DNA from: Gibbsiella quercinecans
Lineage (GTDB): Bacteria > Pseudomonadota > Gammaproteobacteria > Enterobacterales > Enterobacteriaceae
Length of the DNA stretch: 64,000 nt
Assembly: GCF_002291425.1 (NCBI RefSeq)
Contig: NZ_CP014136.1
Location: forward strand, 3,286,001-3,350,000
Reading direction: 5' to 3'
The notes beneath the pieces were generated by a model. It had not been told where the DNA came from. It ran no database searches and saw only the letters and a program-made list of their open reading frames with translations. The position numbers and the translations under genes are program-made. Of this stretch, positions 28,164 through 36,860 are shown in pieces (the stretch's first letter is position 1; each line of letters starts with the position of its first letter).

Positions 28164-30935
28164 TTAACGGTGCGCCCAGGAAGCGGCGTTACGGCCAGCC
28201 ATGGTACCGAAAATAATGATATCGGCAACGGCGTTGCCGCCGATACGGTTACCACCGTGGATACCGCCCACCACTTCACCGGCGGCGTAAACGCCAGGGA
28301 TCACCCGTTGGTTGACATCCAGCACCTCGGTGTTGGTGTTAATCGTCACCCCGCCCATGGTGTGGTGCACGCCCGGGGCGATGCGGATGGCGTAGAACGG
28401 CCCCTGATTGAGCGGGTGGCGCAATGCGGTTTTACGGCCGAAGTCTTCGTCATCCTGTTTTTCAACAAACAGGTTGTAGCGCTCCAGCGTTGCCAGGAAG
28501 GCGTGCATGTCCAGCCCCACCTTGTCCGCCAGTTCGCGTGGGTTGTCTGCGCTGATCACAAACCCGCGGCTGATGTATTCGTCGGCGGCCTTGTTGTTCA
28601 TCCGCACCTGCTCATCAAAGACGATATAGGCGTATTTTTCCGGCAGCCCGATGATTTGCGCGGAGACTTTGTCGCGGGTTTCCATTTCATTGAAGAAACG
28701 CTCACCCTTCTGGTTGACTAGGATGGCGCCACCACCGCGAATCGCTTCGGAGATCAGGTATGAGGTAGTTTGTTCCACGGTCGGGTGGATCTGGATTTCC
28801 CCCATATCCACGGTGCCGGCGCCGATGTGCTCCAGCAGGGCGATGCCGCTACCGGTCGCACCCGGGTGGTTTGTGGTCACGAAGCCTGCCAGATCCGGGC
28901 GGTATTTCACCACCATTTCCTGGTTGGCGCTGAAGCCGCCGGAGGCCATGACGATGCTTTTGGTGTAAACCGTTTGGGTTTCGTTCTCATCGTTCACTAC
29001 GCGCAGGCCGCTGACCGCGCCGTTTTCCATCAGGATCTCGCTTACGTCGGTATCCATCATCACGTCGATTTCACGCTGGTTGATATTGCGCACCAGGCCA
29101 CTAATCAGGAAGCCGCCCACCGCAGAGCGATCCGCCGGGCGGTGAGTACGATCGATGCTCATCCCACCGGTGATGGTGATGTCGTTCAGCACAATGCCGC
29201 GGTCTGCCAGCCATTCGATGGCTTCCGGCGCGTTTTCAACGAAGCGGTGCAGCAGCGCCGGGTTGTTTTTGTTTTTGCCGCCTTTCAGGGTTTCCTGATA
29301 GAACAGCTCTTTGCTGTCAGCGATGCCTTTCAGTTTTTGGAAGCGGGTTTCCGCCGCGTTCATCCCCACCGAAGCCTTGATGGTGTTGCCGCCTATGGTC
29401 GGCATTTTCTCGATAATCAGCACGCGGGCGTCGTGGTCGCTGGCCTGAATGGCTGCCGCCAGGCCGGCGCCGCCGCTACCAATCACCACCACGTCGTAGC
29501 ATGGCGGCTCCAGGGTGCCTTCTTCCAGCGCCATGGCTTTGCAGGATTTGGCGAGGGCCTTGGTGACGGCTTTTTTCACCGCTTCACTCTGGGTGGTGGC
29601 GCCGCTGACGGCGTCCACGTGCGGGCTGTTGGCGTCAAGAATGCGTGAGCGAATCACTTCAAAGCTGGAAACGAAAGACACATCCAGCTCTGGCTGTTCG
29701 GCCAGTTCGATATCGGCGATGCGATCGGTTTCCAGGCTGACGTTGATCAGCAGTTCGTTGGCTTCATCCTGGACTTTTTCCTGAAATACGCCGCTTTTGA
29801 ATTTGCCGGTCGGCATGCTCATATCGCGGATCATCGCGTCCACCAGCGAGAAACGCCACAGCGGTTCCGGGATGGTCAGCGCTTCACGTTGGGTGCTGTC
29901 GATGAACAGTTCCAGCGTTTCGCCCTGGCTGATGCGATCGGTCCAGTCTGGGTAGGCGATGCAGGCTTTACCCACCGCCACCAGATCGTAACCGTGCTCA
30001 AGGGATTCTTCCGCGTCGATGCTGTTGACCACGCCGCCGACGCCCATAATCGGCACCTGCGCCAGTTTTTCTGAACGCATGGCCACGTATTTTTTAATCA
30101 GCGGCGTTGCGTCGTTGGTATCAACGATGGACGGGCGCAGGGTGTAGCCCATTGAGAAGTGCAGGTAGTGCAGCCCCAGTTCCACCAGCTGTTCCAGCAG
30201 ATACAGGGTGTCGTCGAAGCGGATGCCCGGCACTTCGATTTCTTCTGGTGAGAAGCGGTAACCGATGATGAAGGAAGGATCGGCATATTGGCGCACCATT
30301 TTATGGGTGGCTTCCAGCACCGCCAGCGGGAACCTGGCGCGTTTCTCACGGCTGCCGCCCCATTCATCGTCACGCTGGTTGGAGTTTGGCGAGAAGAACT
30401 GCTGAATCAGGTAGGTGTTGGCGCCGTGGATTTCCACGCCGTCAAAGCCGGCCTTGATGGCGCGGCGTACCGCCTCGCCAAATTTACCGACCATCTCTTC
30501 CACTTCCTGCGTGGTCAAGGCGCTGGGCGTTGCGGCGCCGTCACGCGGGGCGGCGATGGCGCTTGGGCCAACCGGCGTGCGGCCGCCGATCAGCGTGGGT
30601 TCCACCATGCGGCCGCCGTGATAGATCTGCAGCACGGCTTTGGAGCCTTTGGCCTGAATCGCTTGGGCGATTTTACGCAGCCCCGCGATTTTGTCGTCGT
30701 TGTCGATGCCGAGGGCGCCCGGGAACGCCAGGCCTTTATCATCGACAAAGGCGCATTCAACAATGATCGTCCCAATGCTGCCGGCGCGTTCGCGGTAGTA
30801 TTCCACCAACTCGCTGGTGACGCTGCCGTCAAAATAACCGGTGCAGGTCGTCATGGGTGCCATTAAAATACGGTTTTTAAGCTGAGTACCGTTGGGAAGG
30901 GTAAATGGGCTCAGTAATTGATCGTGACTGTTCAT
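28164..30935 (-). CDS. Soluble NADH:fumarate reductase-type fusion flavoprotein
   Basis: From the ATG at 30935 the protein has 923 residues. It has three domains: an N-terminal old-yellow-enzyme-type NADH:FMN barrel (about 1-370), an FMN_bind domain with the ApbE target motif DAVSGATTQS (acceptor Thr447), and a C-terminal fumarate reductase flavoprotein domain with FAD site (DVVVIGSGGAGLAAA, from about 478) and the HPGATGSG and HTMGGV active-site regions. This is the architecture of the cytoplasmic NADH:fumarate reductase described in Klebsiella, which reduces fumarate to succinate with NADH without quinones. ATG 30935 is 9 bases from a GGAG; ATG 30941 is only 3 bases away. There are no signal or membrane segments. 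Other alkenoate substrates cannot be excluded. Confidence 0.9.
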   Translation of the reverse strand: MNSHDQLLSPFTLPNGTQLKNRILMAPMTTCTGYFDGSVTSELVEYYRERAGSIGTIIVECAFVDDKGLAFPGALGIDNDDKIAGLRKIAQAIQAKGSKAVLQIYHGGRMVEPTLIGGRTPVGPSAIAAPRDGAATPSALTTQEVEEMVGKFGEAVRRAIKAGFDGVEIHGANTYLIQQFFSPNSNQRDDEWGGSREKRARFPLAVLEATHKMVRQYADPSFIIGYRFSPEEIEVPGIRFDDTLYLLEQLVELGLHYLHFSMGYTLRPSIVDTNDATPLIKKYVAMRSEKLAQVPIMGVGGVVNSIDAEESLEHGYDLVAVGKACIAYPDWTDRISQGETLELFIDSTQREALTIPEPLWRFSLVDAMIRDMSMPTGKFKSGVFQEKVQDEANELLINVSLETDRIADIELAEQPELDVSFVSSFEVIRSRILDANSPHVDAVSGATTQSEAVKKAVTKALAKSCKAMALEEGTLEPPCYDVVVIGSGGAGLAAAIQASDHDARVLIIEKMPTIGGNTIKASVGMNAAETRFQKLKGIADSKELFYQETLKGGKNKNNPALLHRFVENAPEAIEWLADRGIVLNDITITGGMSIDRTHRPADRSAVGGFLISGLVRNINQREIDVMMDTDVSEILMENGAVSGLRVVNDENETQTVYTKSIVMASGGFSANQEMVVKYRPDLAGFVTTNHPGATGSGIALLEHIGAGTVDMGEIQIHPTVEQTTSYLISEAIRGGGAILVNQKGERFFNEMETRDKVSAQIIGLPEKYAYIVFDEQVRMNNKAADEYISRGFVISADNPRELADKVGLDMHAFLATLERYNLFVEKQDDEDFGRKTALRHPLNQGPFYAIRIAPGVHHTMGGVTINTNTEVLDVNQRVIPGVYAAGEVVGGIHGGNRIGGNAVADIIIFGTMAGRNAASWAHR

Positions 30936-31411
30936 ACTCATCAACTCCAAAATTTAAAAATTAGAATTCTTTAAATTCGTTATCGGACGTCTATTTTTCG
31001 TTTTATTTCTCGTCGATCTCATACAACTAATAGTATTGTGTTTTTAGTTTCAAAATTGATTACATTAGTTAAATAACTATTTACGGAGGGTGATTCACGC
31101 AGTGAGATTAATTATTATCAGTTTTAAAATAAAAAGGTTACATATTTAATAACGATTAACATTTTAATTACTTATCCAAAAGCGGGCTAAATGTATTTTG
31201 TCTGACGGCGCGAACCCGCATCATTACTGGGTTTGTCAGCATTTTATGTAATGTGTTTAGATGATCGAAATGTGTCATCCCCACTGTTTTCGGCACTTTT
31301 AGCCACAATGGTTACTTTGATGTAACGAAAAATATCTCGATGATGACAACCCACTAAAAAAGGACCATCATATTTTCAAGTTACCTAATTTTTATTTTAT
31401 ACCGTTGTTTC

Positions 31412-31425
31412 TTGATCAAGATCAA
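31412..31425 (+). promoter_or_regulatory. Perfect FNR box
   Basis: TTGATCAAGATCAA matches the FNR consensus TTGAT-N4-ATCAA at every defined position. It lies between the divergent frd-type gene and the antiporter gene. Its centre is about 43 bases before the start predicted from the -10 at 31450-31455, the class II activation position. It implies induction without oxygen. Confidence 0.8.
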
Positions 31426-31449
31426 CTGCTGTAAATATCGAAAAATGGT

Positions 31450-31455
31450 TATACT
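31450..31455 (+). promoter_or_regulatory. -10 element of the antiporter-fumarase promoter
   Basis: TATACT sits 24 bases after the FNR box. There is no good -35, as expected for an FNR-dependent promoter. The predicted start at about 31462 gives a 200-base untranslated leader. Confidence 0.5.
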
Positions 31456-31584
31456 AATAAATAACATTTAGATCATTTATTTCTTCCGATGGCAAAATAT
31501 GCGCGTCGGGAATAATTAATTTGTCAGCATTAAAAAACTAAAAAAAGTAAAAAAATTAAAGAAGCCAGAATGTATTCCCCCGGG

Positions 31585-31626
31585 GCGCTTTGCCTGATGC
31601 TTTATCAAAGCAAACCGCCAAAGCGC
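31585..31626 (+). promoter_or_regulatory. Nested hairpin in the antiporter leader
   Basis: GCGCTTTG (31585-31592) pairs with CAAAGCGC (31619-31626), and inside it TGCTTT (31598-31603) pairs with AAAGCA (31607-31612). The structure ends 37 bases before the start codon. It could stabilise or control the mRNA. Confidence 0.45.
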
Positions 31627-31663
31627 GCTGGGCAGAAAAAAGATTCTTAACTACTTGTAGACA

Positions 31664-33199
31664 ATGACTATGACTATTTCAATGACGATGAAATCGAAAA
31701 GCAAAACGGCCGATCCTAACGCGGCCAACAAAGTATCAGGTGGCAAGAAAAACCGCCTGATCTTTACACTGTTGCCGATAGTGGTTGCCGTGCTGTTGTT
31801 GCTGGTGCCGGTTCCTTCGGGGCTGGCGCCGCATGCGTGGTATTTTTTCGCTATTTTCGTGGGGGTCATTATCGGCCTGATCTTTGAACCGCAGCCCGGC
31901 GCCGTTATTGGCCTAAGCGGCGTGGTGATCATCGCGCTGGCTAGCCAATGGGTGCTGTTTAGCCCCGAACAAATGGCCGCGCCCAACTTCAAGCTGGCGA
32001 CCCAATCCTTCAAATGGGCGGTGAGTGGCTTTAGCAACTCTACCGTGTGGCTGATCTTCGGCGCCTTCATGTTTGCCGCCGGCTACGATAAAACCCGTTT
32101 CGGCCGCCGTCTGGCGTTGATCCTGGTGAAATATCTCGGCCGCCGCAGCCTGACGCTGGGTTATGCCATCACCTTTGCGGATCTGCTGCTGGCGCCGTTC
32201 ACCCCTTCCAACACCGCGCGCAGCGGCGGGACGATTTACCCGATTATCGCCAACCTGCCGCCGCTGTACGGTTCCAAACCGAACGATCCGAGCGCCCGTA
32301 AGATTGGTTCTTACCTGATGTGGGTTGCCATTACCTCGGCCTGTATCACCAGCTCCATGTTCCTGTCTGCGCTGGCGCCGAACCTGTTGGCGCTGGCGTT
32401 GGTGAAAAGCATTGTCGGCATCACCATTTCCTGGGGCACCTGGTTCCTGGCCTTCCTGCCGCTGGGCGTGATCCTGATCCTGGGTATGCCGCTGCTGGCT
32501 TACTGGCTCTATCCGCCGGAAGTAAAATTTAACGACGAAGTGCCGCGCTGGGCGCAACAGGAACTGATCAAGCTGGGCAAGCTGACCCGCAATGAAATCC
32601 TGCTGTTGGTGTTCGTGTGCTGTGCGCTAGTGATGTGGATCTTCGCTGCCAATTGGATTGAGCCGGCGATGGCGGCATTGCTGATCGTCAGCCTGATGCT
32701 GTGGACCGGGGTACTGGAGTGGAGCGATATTACCGGCAACAAAGCCGCCTGGAATACCTTTGTATGGTTCGCCACCCTGGTGGCGTTGGCTGATGGCCTG
32801 TCATCGACCGGCTTTATCTCCTGGCTGGGCAAAGAGGGCGGCGCGCTGCTGAGCGGTATTGCCCCTGGAACGGCGTGCATCGTGTTGGTGGTGGCCTTCT
32901 ATCTGCTGCACTACCTGTTTGCCAGCAACACCGCACACACCACGGCATTGTTGCCGGCCGTTCTGACCATCGGCGCGACTATCCCTGGCATGAATATGCC
33001 GGTGTTCTGCCTGATGATGGTGACGTCGCTGGGGATTATGGGGATCATCACCCCGTACGGCACCGGCCCAAGCCCGATTTACTACGGCAGCGGTTACCTG
33101 CCTACCGGCGACTACTGGCGCCTGGGCACTATCTTTGGCGCAATCTTCCTGATTGGCCTGCTGGTGATCGGTTATCCGTGGATGACGATGATGTTCTGA
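31664..33199 (+). CDS. DASS-family dicarboxylate/succinate antiporter (CitT/TtdT type)
   Basis: The 511-residue protein has about 12 membrane helices and the DASS motifs LAPFTPSNTARSGG (about 183-196) and ITPYGTGPSPIYYGSGYLP (about 464-482). It resembles E. coli TtdT and CitT, inner membrane exchangers that take up tartrate or citrate for succinate. Several close ATGs exist (31664, 31670, 31682, 31688); the ribosome site is weak, so the start is uncertain. A lysine-rich N-terminal tail of about 30 residues precedes the first helix. With fumarase downstream and the fumarate reductase divergent, exchange of external malate, tartrate or citrate for succinate fits best. The substrate is not fixed by sequence. 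Confidence 0.88.
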   Translation: MTMTISMTMKSKSKTADPNAANKVSGGKKNRLIFTLLPIVVAVLLLLVPVPSGLAPHAWYFFAIFVGVIIGLIFEPQPGAVIGLSGVVIIALASQWVLFSPEQMAAPNFKLATQSFKWAVSGFSNSTVWLIFGAFMFAAGYDKTRFGRRLALILVKYLGRRSLTLGYAITFADLLLAPFTPSNTARSGGTIYPIIANLPPLYGSKPNDPSARKIGSYLMWVAITSACITSSMFLSALAPNLLALALVKSIVGITISWGTWFLAFLPLGVILILGMPLLAYWLYPPEVKFNDEVPRWAQQELIKLGKLTRNEILLLVFVCCALVMWIFAANWIEPAMAALLIVSLMLWTGVLEWSDITGNKAAWNTFVWFATLVALADGLSSTGFISWLGKEGGALLSGIAPGTACIVLVVAFYLLHYLFASNTAHTTALLPAVLTIGATIPGMNMPVFCLMMVTSLGIMGIITPYGTGPSPIYYGSGYLPTGDYWRLGTIFGAIFLIGLLVIGYPWMTMMF

Positions 33200-33205
33200 A
33201 TTAAT

Positions 33206-33233
33206 GCGGCCAGCCCGGCGATGGGCTGGCCGC
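33206..33233 (+). terminator. GC-rich hairpin between antiporter and fumarase
   Basis: GCGGCCAGCCC-GGCGAT-GGGCTGGCCGC, a perfect 11-bp stem just after the antiporter stop. Without a U-tract it is more likely a 3'-end stabiliser or partial terminator inside an operon than a full stop. Confidence 0.5.
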
Positions 33234-33319
33234 TAAGCTATCCAAACTTGATGCCGCCGGCGTGCTTCCCGGTGAATAAGCCAAGCCACGGCGGCCACTG
33301 ATAATAAAGTGAGAGCACA

Positions 33320-34969
33320 ATGTCAAATAAACCATTCCATTACCAGGCGCCATTCCCCCTAGCGAAAGATGAAACGGAATACTACCTGCTGAGCCGCGAA
33401 CACGTATCGCTGGGTGAATTTGAAGGGCAGCCGATTTTGAAAGTCGAACCTGAAGCGCTCACCCTGCTGGCGCAACAGGCCTTCCACGATGCTGCCTTTA
33501 TGCTGCGCCCCTCCCACCAGCAGCAGGTCGCTGCGATTCTTGACGATCCCGAAGCCAGCGAAAACGACAAGTACGTGGCGCTGCAGTTCCTGCGCAACTC
33601 TGAAATCGCCGCCAAAGGCATTCTGCCTACCTGCCAGGATACCGGCACGGCGATTATCATGGGTAAAAAAGGCCAGCGCGTCTGGACCGGCGGCGGCGAT
33701 GAAGAAGCGCTGACCCGCGGCGTGTACAACACCTACACCGAAGATAACCTGCGCTATTCGCAAAACGCGGCGCTGGATATGTATAAAGAGGTGAATACCG
33801 GCACCAACCTGCCGGCGCAGATCGATCTCTACAGTGTGGACGGCGACGAGTACAAGTTCCTGTGCATGGCGAAGGGCGGCGGCTCCGCCAACAAAACCTA
33901 CCTGTACCAGGAAACCAAAGCTCTGCTTTCGCCGGGCAAACTGAAAAACTACCTGGTGGATAAAATGCGCACGCTGGGCACCGCGGCTTGCCCGCCATAC
34001 CATATTGCCTTCGTGATCGGCGGTACGTCGGCAGAGGCCACGCTGAAAACCGTCAAGCTGGCTTCCACCCGTTATTATGATGGGCTGCCAACCGAAGGCA
34101 ACGAACATGGCCAGGCGTTCCGCGACGTGCAACTGGAGCAGGAACTGCTGGAAGAAGCGAAGAACCTGGGGTTAGGCGCGCAGTTCGGCGGCAAATATTT
34201 CGCCCACGATATCCGCGTAATCCGCCTGCCGCGCCACGGCGCTTCTTGCCCGCTCGGCATGGGGGTTTCCTGCTCGGCTGACCGCAATATCAAAGCGAAG
34301 ATCAACCGCGAAGGGATCTGGATCGAAAAACTGGAAAGCAACCCGGGCCGCTATATTCCGGAAGCGTTACGCCAGGCGGGCGAAGGGGAAGCGGTGCGTG
34401 TCGATCTGAACCGCCCGATGAGCGAGATCCTCAAGCAGCTTTCGCAATACCCGGTTTCCACCCGCCTGTCGCTGAGCGGCACCATCATCGTCGGGCGCGA
34501 TATCGCCCATGCGAAGCTGAAAGAACGCCTGGATAACGGTGAAGGGCTGCCGCAGTATGTGAAAGATCACCCGATCTACTACGCCGGCCCGGCCAAAACG
34601 CCGGAAGGTTATGCTTCAGGTTCTCTGGGGCCAACCACGGCGGGGCGTATGGATTCCTACGTTGACCTGTTGCAGGCCAACGGCGGCAGCATGATCATGC
34701 TGGCGAAAGGCAACCGCAGCCAGCAGGTGACCGATGCCTGCCACAAACACGGTGGCTTCTACCTGGGCAGCATCGGCGGCCCAGCGGCGGTGCTGGCGCA
34801 GCAGAGCATCAAGAGCCTGGAATGTGTGGAATACCCAGAGCTGGGTATGGAAGCGATTTGGAAAATTGAAGTTGAGAACTTCCCGGCGTTTATTCTGGTG
34901 GATGATAAAGGCAACGACTTTTTCCAACAGATCCAAAATGATAAATGCGCCGGTTGCGGCATCAAGTAA
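33320..34969 (+). CDS. fumA: Class I (4Fe-4S) fumarate hydratase
   Basis: The 549-residue protein aligns with E. coli FumA/FumB (548). The three cluster-binding cysteines are present: Cys105 in PTCQDTGTA, Cys224 in TAACPPYH and Cys318 in GVSCSADR. The C-terminal beta domain (about 350-549) has the conserved [15 protein letters not shown] segment. It interconverts malate and fumarate in the cytosol. Placed after the antiporter and next to a fumarate reductase, it most probably works like FumB, supplying fumarate as electron acceptor under anaerobic conditions. FumA and FumB cannot be told apart from sequence alone. Confidence 0.94.
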   Translation: MSNKPFHYQAPFPLAKDETEYYLLSREHVSLGEFEGQPILKVEPEALTLLAQQAFHDAAFMLRPSHQQQVAAILDDPEASENDKYVALQFLRNSEIAAKGILPTCQDTGTAIIMGKKGQRVWTGGGDEEALTRGVYNTYTEDNLRYSQNAALDMYKEVNTGTNLPAQIDLYSVDGDEYKFLCMAKGGGSANKTYLYQETKALLSPGKLKNYLVDKMRTLGTAACPPYHIAFVIGGTSAEATLKTVKLASTRYYDGLPTEGNEHGQAFRDVQLEQELLEEAKNLGLGAQFGGKYFAHDIRVIRLPRHGASCPLGMGVSCSADRNIKAKINREGIWIEKLESNPGRYIPEALRQAGEGEAVRVDLNRPMSEILKQLSQYPVSTRLSLSGTIIVGRDIAHAKLKERLDNGEGLPQYVKDHPIYYAGPAKTPEGYASGSLGPTTAGRMDSYVDLLQANGGSMIMLAKGNRSQQVTDACHKHGGFYLGSIGGPAAVLAQQSIKSLECVEYPELGMEAIWKIEVENFPAFILVDDKGNDFFQQIQNDKCAGCGIK

Positions 34970-34996
34970 TCCCACGATGTGAAGCATCAGTAAACA

Positions 34997-35025
34997 AGCC
35001 GCCTTGGTGACCAGGCGGCTTTTTA
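34997..35025 (+). terminator. Terminator after fumarase
   Basis: AGCCGCC-TTGGTGACCA-GGCGGCT followed by TTTTA, 28 bases after the fumarase stop. The short inner TGG/CCA pairs extend the stem. Confidence 0.88.
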
Positions 35026-35188
35026 TCACCTGCAACTTGAAGTATGCCGGGTATAGCAATAAATCCTTCGTTGCCGCAGTGCGTTTTACTTTTATTGATA
35101 ATTATATGATGCGATAAATAAACTATTTAATAGGGATATGTTTCACTTTTATATTTTATGCATGTTAAGTTCTTTTAGGATATTTACC

Positions 35189-35217
35189 ATAAATAAAACA
35201 TGATAAATTTTATTTAT
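35189..35217. repeat. AT-rich 10-bp inverted repeat upstream of fimbrial operon
   Basis: ATAAATAAAA-CATGATAAA-TTTTATTTAT is perfect. It lies in the 500-base AT-rich, gene-free leader (35026-35524) that must hold the fimbrial promoter. No recombinase gene is near, so phase inversion is not implied. It may be a binding site for a nucleoid protein or regulator, or composition only. Confidence 0.3.
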
Positions 35218-35524
35218 TAAGAATATTGCCCATGATTATTTTTTTATTTTTCACATTGACAATGATGCTCCGATGCATTTTCCTAAGATATTGTTTTCGG
35301 ATTATTGACTAAAGTTGAATTTTTAATTTGTTTGTTTTTGGTTATTGGTCTTATCATTCTGAATATTTCACTTTTCCTCTATTGATGAACATATGTTTAT
35401 CGTGTCGGCTAAGCTATTAATCGATGCAGATTGTGATGCAATATTTATTGGAGCATAAATCGCGTCTCTTCAGGAAATTCTCACTTCATGGCTATGAATA
35501 AGATCGTTATCAAGGAGATATATT

Positions 35525-36046
35525 GTGAAAATTAAATTTACAGCAGCAGCAGTTGCAAGCGCGGCGTTATTATTCAACATCGCACAAGCTGCAGACGGGA
35601 CTATTAACTTCACCGGTAATATTACCGATCAGGCATGTACTGTAGATACTGCATCAGCAAATCAGACCGTAAACCTGGGCAATGTAAGCTCCAAGGCTTT
35701 TGCTGCTGCGGGTGACGTTGCAGCCCCAACCAAATTCTCAATCAATTTGACCGACTGCCCGCTGACCGTTACCCAGGCCCGCGTTAAATTTGACGGCACC
35801 ACCAACTCCACCAATCAGGCCATCCTGGCGCTGAGCAGCGGCCAAACCGCAACCAACGTAGGGGTTGCCCTGTATGAAGCCGACAGCACCACGCCAATCC
35901 CGGTTGCTTCCGCTTCTGCATCGCAAACTATCACTACCGTAGGCCCGAACGTGTTGAATTTTGTTGCTAAATACATGGCAACGACTGCATCCGTCGGTAC
36001 CGGTACTGCAAATGCGGTAACCAACTTCACCGTTAATTATAACTAA
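35525..36046 (+). CDS. Major fimbrial subunit (FimA-like pilin)
   Basis: The 173-residue protein begins with a GTG after a strong AAGGAG site. It has a signal peptide (cleavage after NIAQA, about residue 22), the pilin N-terminal donor strand (DGTINFTGNITDQAC), two cysteines of the conserved disulfide (DQACTV and TDCPLT, about 38 and 77) and a C-terminal beta-zipper ending FTVNYN. It is the subunit that polymerises into the chaperone-usher pilus shaft. First gene of the operon, followed by a stable hairpin that probably keeps its mRNA more abundant than the assembly genes. Confidence 0.93.
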   Translation: MKIKFTAAAVASAALLFNIAQAADGTINFTGNITDQACTVDTASANQTVNLGNVSSKAFAAAGDVAAPTKFSINLTDCPLTVTQARVKFDGTTNSTNQAILALSSGQTATNVGVALYEADSTTPIPVASASASQTITTVGPNVLNFVAKYMATTASVGTGTANAVTNFTVNYN

Positions 36047-36060
36047 GTTTTATTTGTAGC

Positions 36061-36093
36061 CTAAGCAGTTGGCTCATTACGCCAACTGCTTAG
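36061..36093 (+). promoter_or_regulatory. 13-bp hairpin between pilin and chaperone genes
   Basis: CTAAGCAGTTGGC-TCATTAC-GCCAACTGCTTAG is a perfect stem with a 7-base loop and no U-tract. Such structures after major pilin genes act as partial terminators or protect the pilin mRNA 3' end. Confidence 0.7.
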
Positions 36094-36147
36094 TTAAGAA
36101 TATAAATTTAGGCGGGTTAACTTAATGGCTATGATAGGGAGAGTCTC

Positions 36148-36828
36148 GTGAGCCTCTGGAAAAATAACCTTATTATTATGATCGGCCTGTTAGGCGTTGC
36201 CCAGGCGCAGGCAGGCATCGTCGTTGGGGGAACGCGGGTTGTTTATGATGCAAGTAAAAGAGAAGCGTCCTTATCAATCAGCAACCCTGATAAAAGTAAA
36301 CCCTACCTGATCCAATCCTGGTTTGATAATGTTGATAACAATGATAAAAGCCAGGTTCCTTTCATTATTACTCCACCTTTGTTTCGCCTTGATGCCGGGC
36401 AGGAAAATATCGTCAGGATAGTCCGCGTCGGCGGTGCTATACCGGATGATAAAGAATCAGCCTATATCGTAAATGTGAAATCAATTCCCTCATCCGATCC
36501 ACATGCGCTGAACCAACTTCAAATTACTGTAAATACGCGCATTAAGATGTTTTATCGCCCGGCGAAATTACCTGGCAATGCCGATGAGGCCTTTAAAACG
36601 CTGAAGTTCAGTTCGGCCCAGGGGAAACTACAGGCACGCAATGATACGCCGTATTACATCTCTTTTTATAGCCTGAAAATAAACGGCAGGGAAGTCTCTG
36701 AACCCGGAATGATCGCGCCTAAATCAACCCGGCAATGGCATGAGAATGCAGCGGCCAACGGCAAAGTGAGCTGGAGTGCGATCAACGACTTTGGCGGGAT
36801 TTCGTCTGTCGCTGAAGCGGGTATTTAA
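36148..36828 (+). CDS. Periplasmic fimbrial chaperone
   Basis: The 226-residue protein is a PapD/FimC-type chaperone. It starts with a GTG and has a signal peptide (cleavage near residue 22, AQAG). The two Ig-like domains follow (about 23-145 and 146-226), with the family signature near residues 88-130 (YIVNVKSIPSSD and LQITVNTRIKMFYRPA) and the basic residues that anchor the pilin C-terminus (Arg in GGTRVVYD, Lys in RIKMFYRP). It folds pilins by donor-strand complementation and passes them to the usher. The gene lies 30 bases upstream of the usher. Confidence 0.94.
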   Translation: MSLWKNNLIIMIGLLGVAQAQAGIVVGGTRVVYDASKREASLSISNPDKSKPYLIQSWFDNVDNNDKSQVPFIITPPLFRLDAGQENIVRIVRVGGAIPDDKESAYIVNVKSIPSSDPHALNQLQITVNTRIKMFYRPAKLPGNADEAFKTLKFSSAQGKLQARNDTPYYISFYSLKINGREVSEPGMIAPKSTRQWHENAAANGKVSWSAINDFGGISSVAEAGI

Positions 36829-36860
36829 TTTTTTGAATAGGATTTCATAAGGAGCAGGTG

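Noticed and set aside
31056..31069. Second possible FNR site (TTGATTACATTAGT)
   Set aside because: Only one half matches; too weak to report beside the perfect box at 31412.
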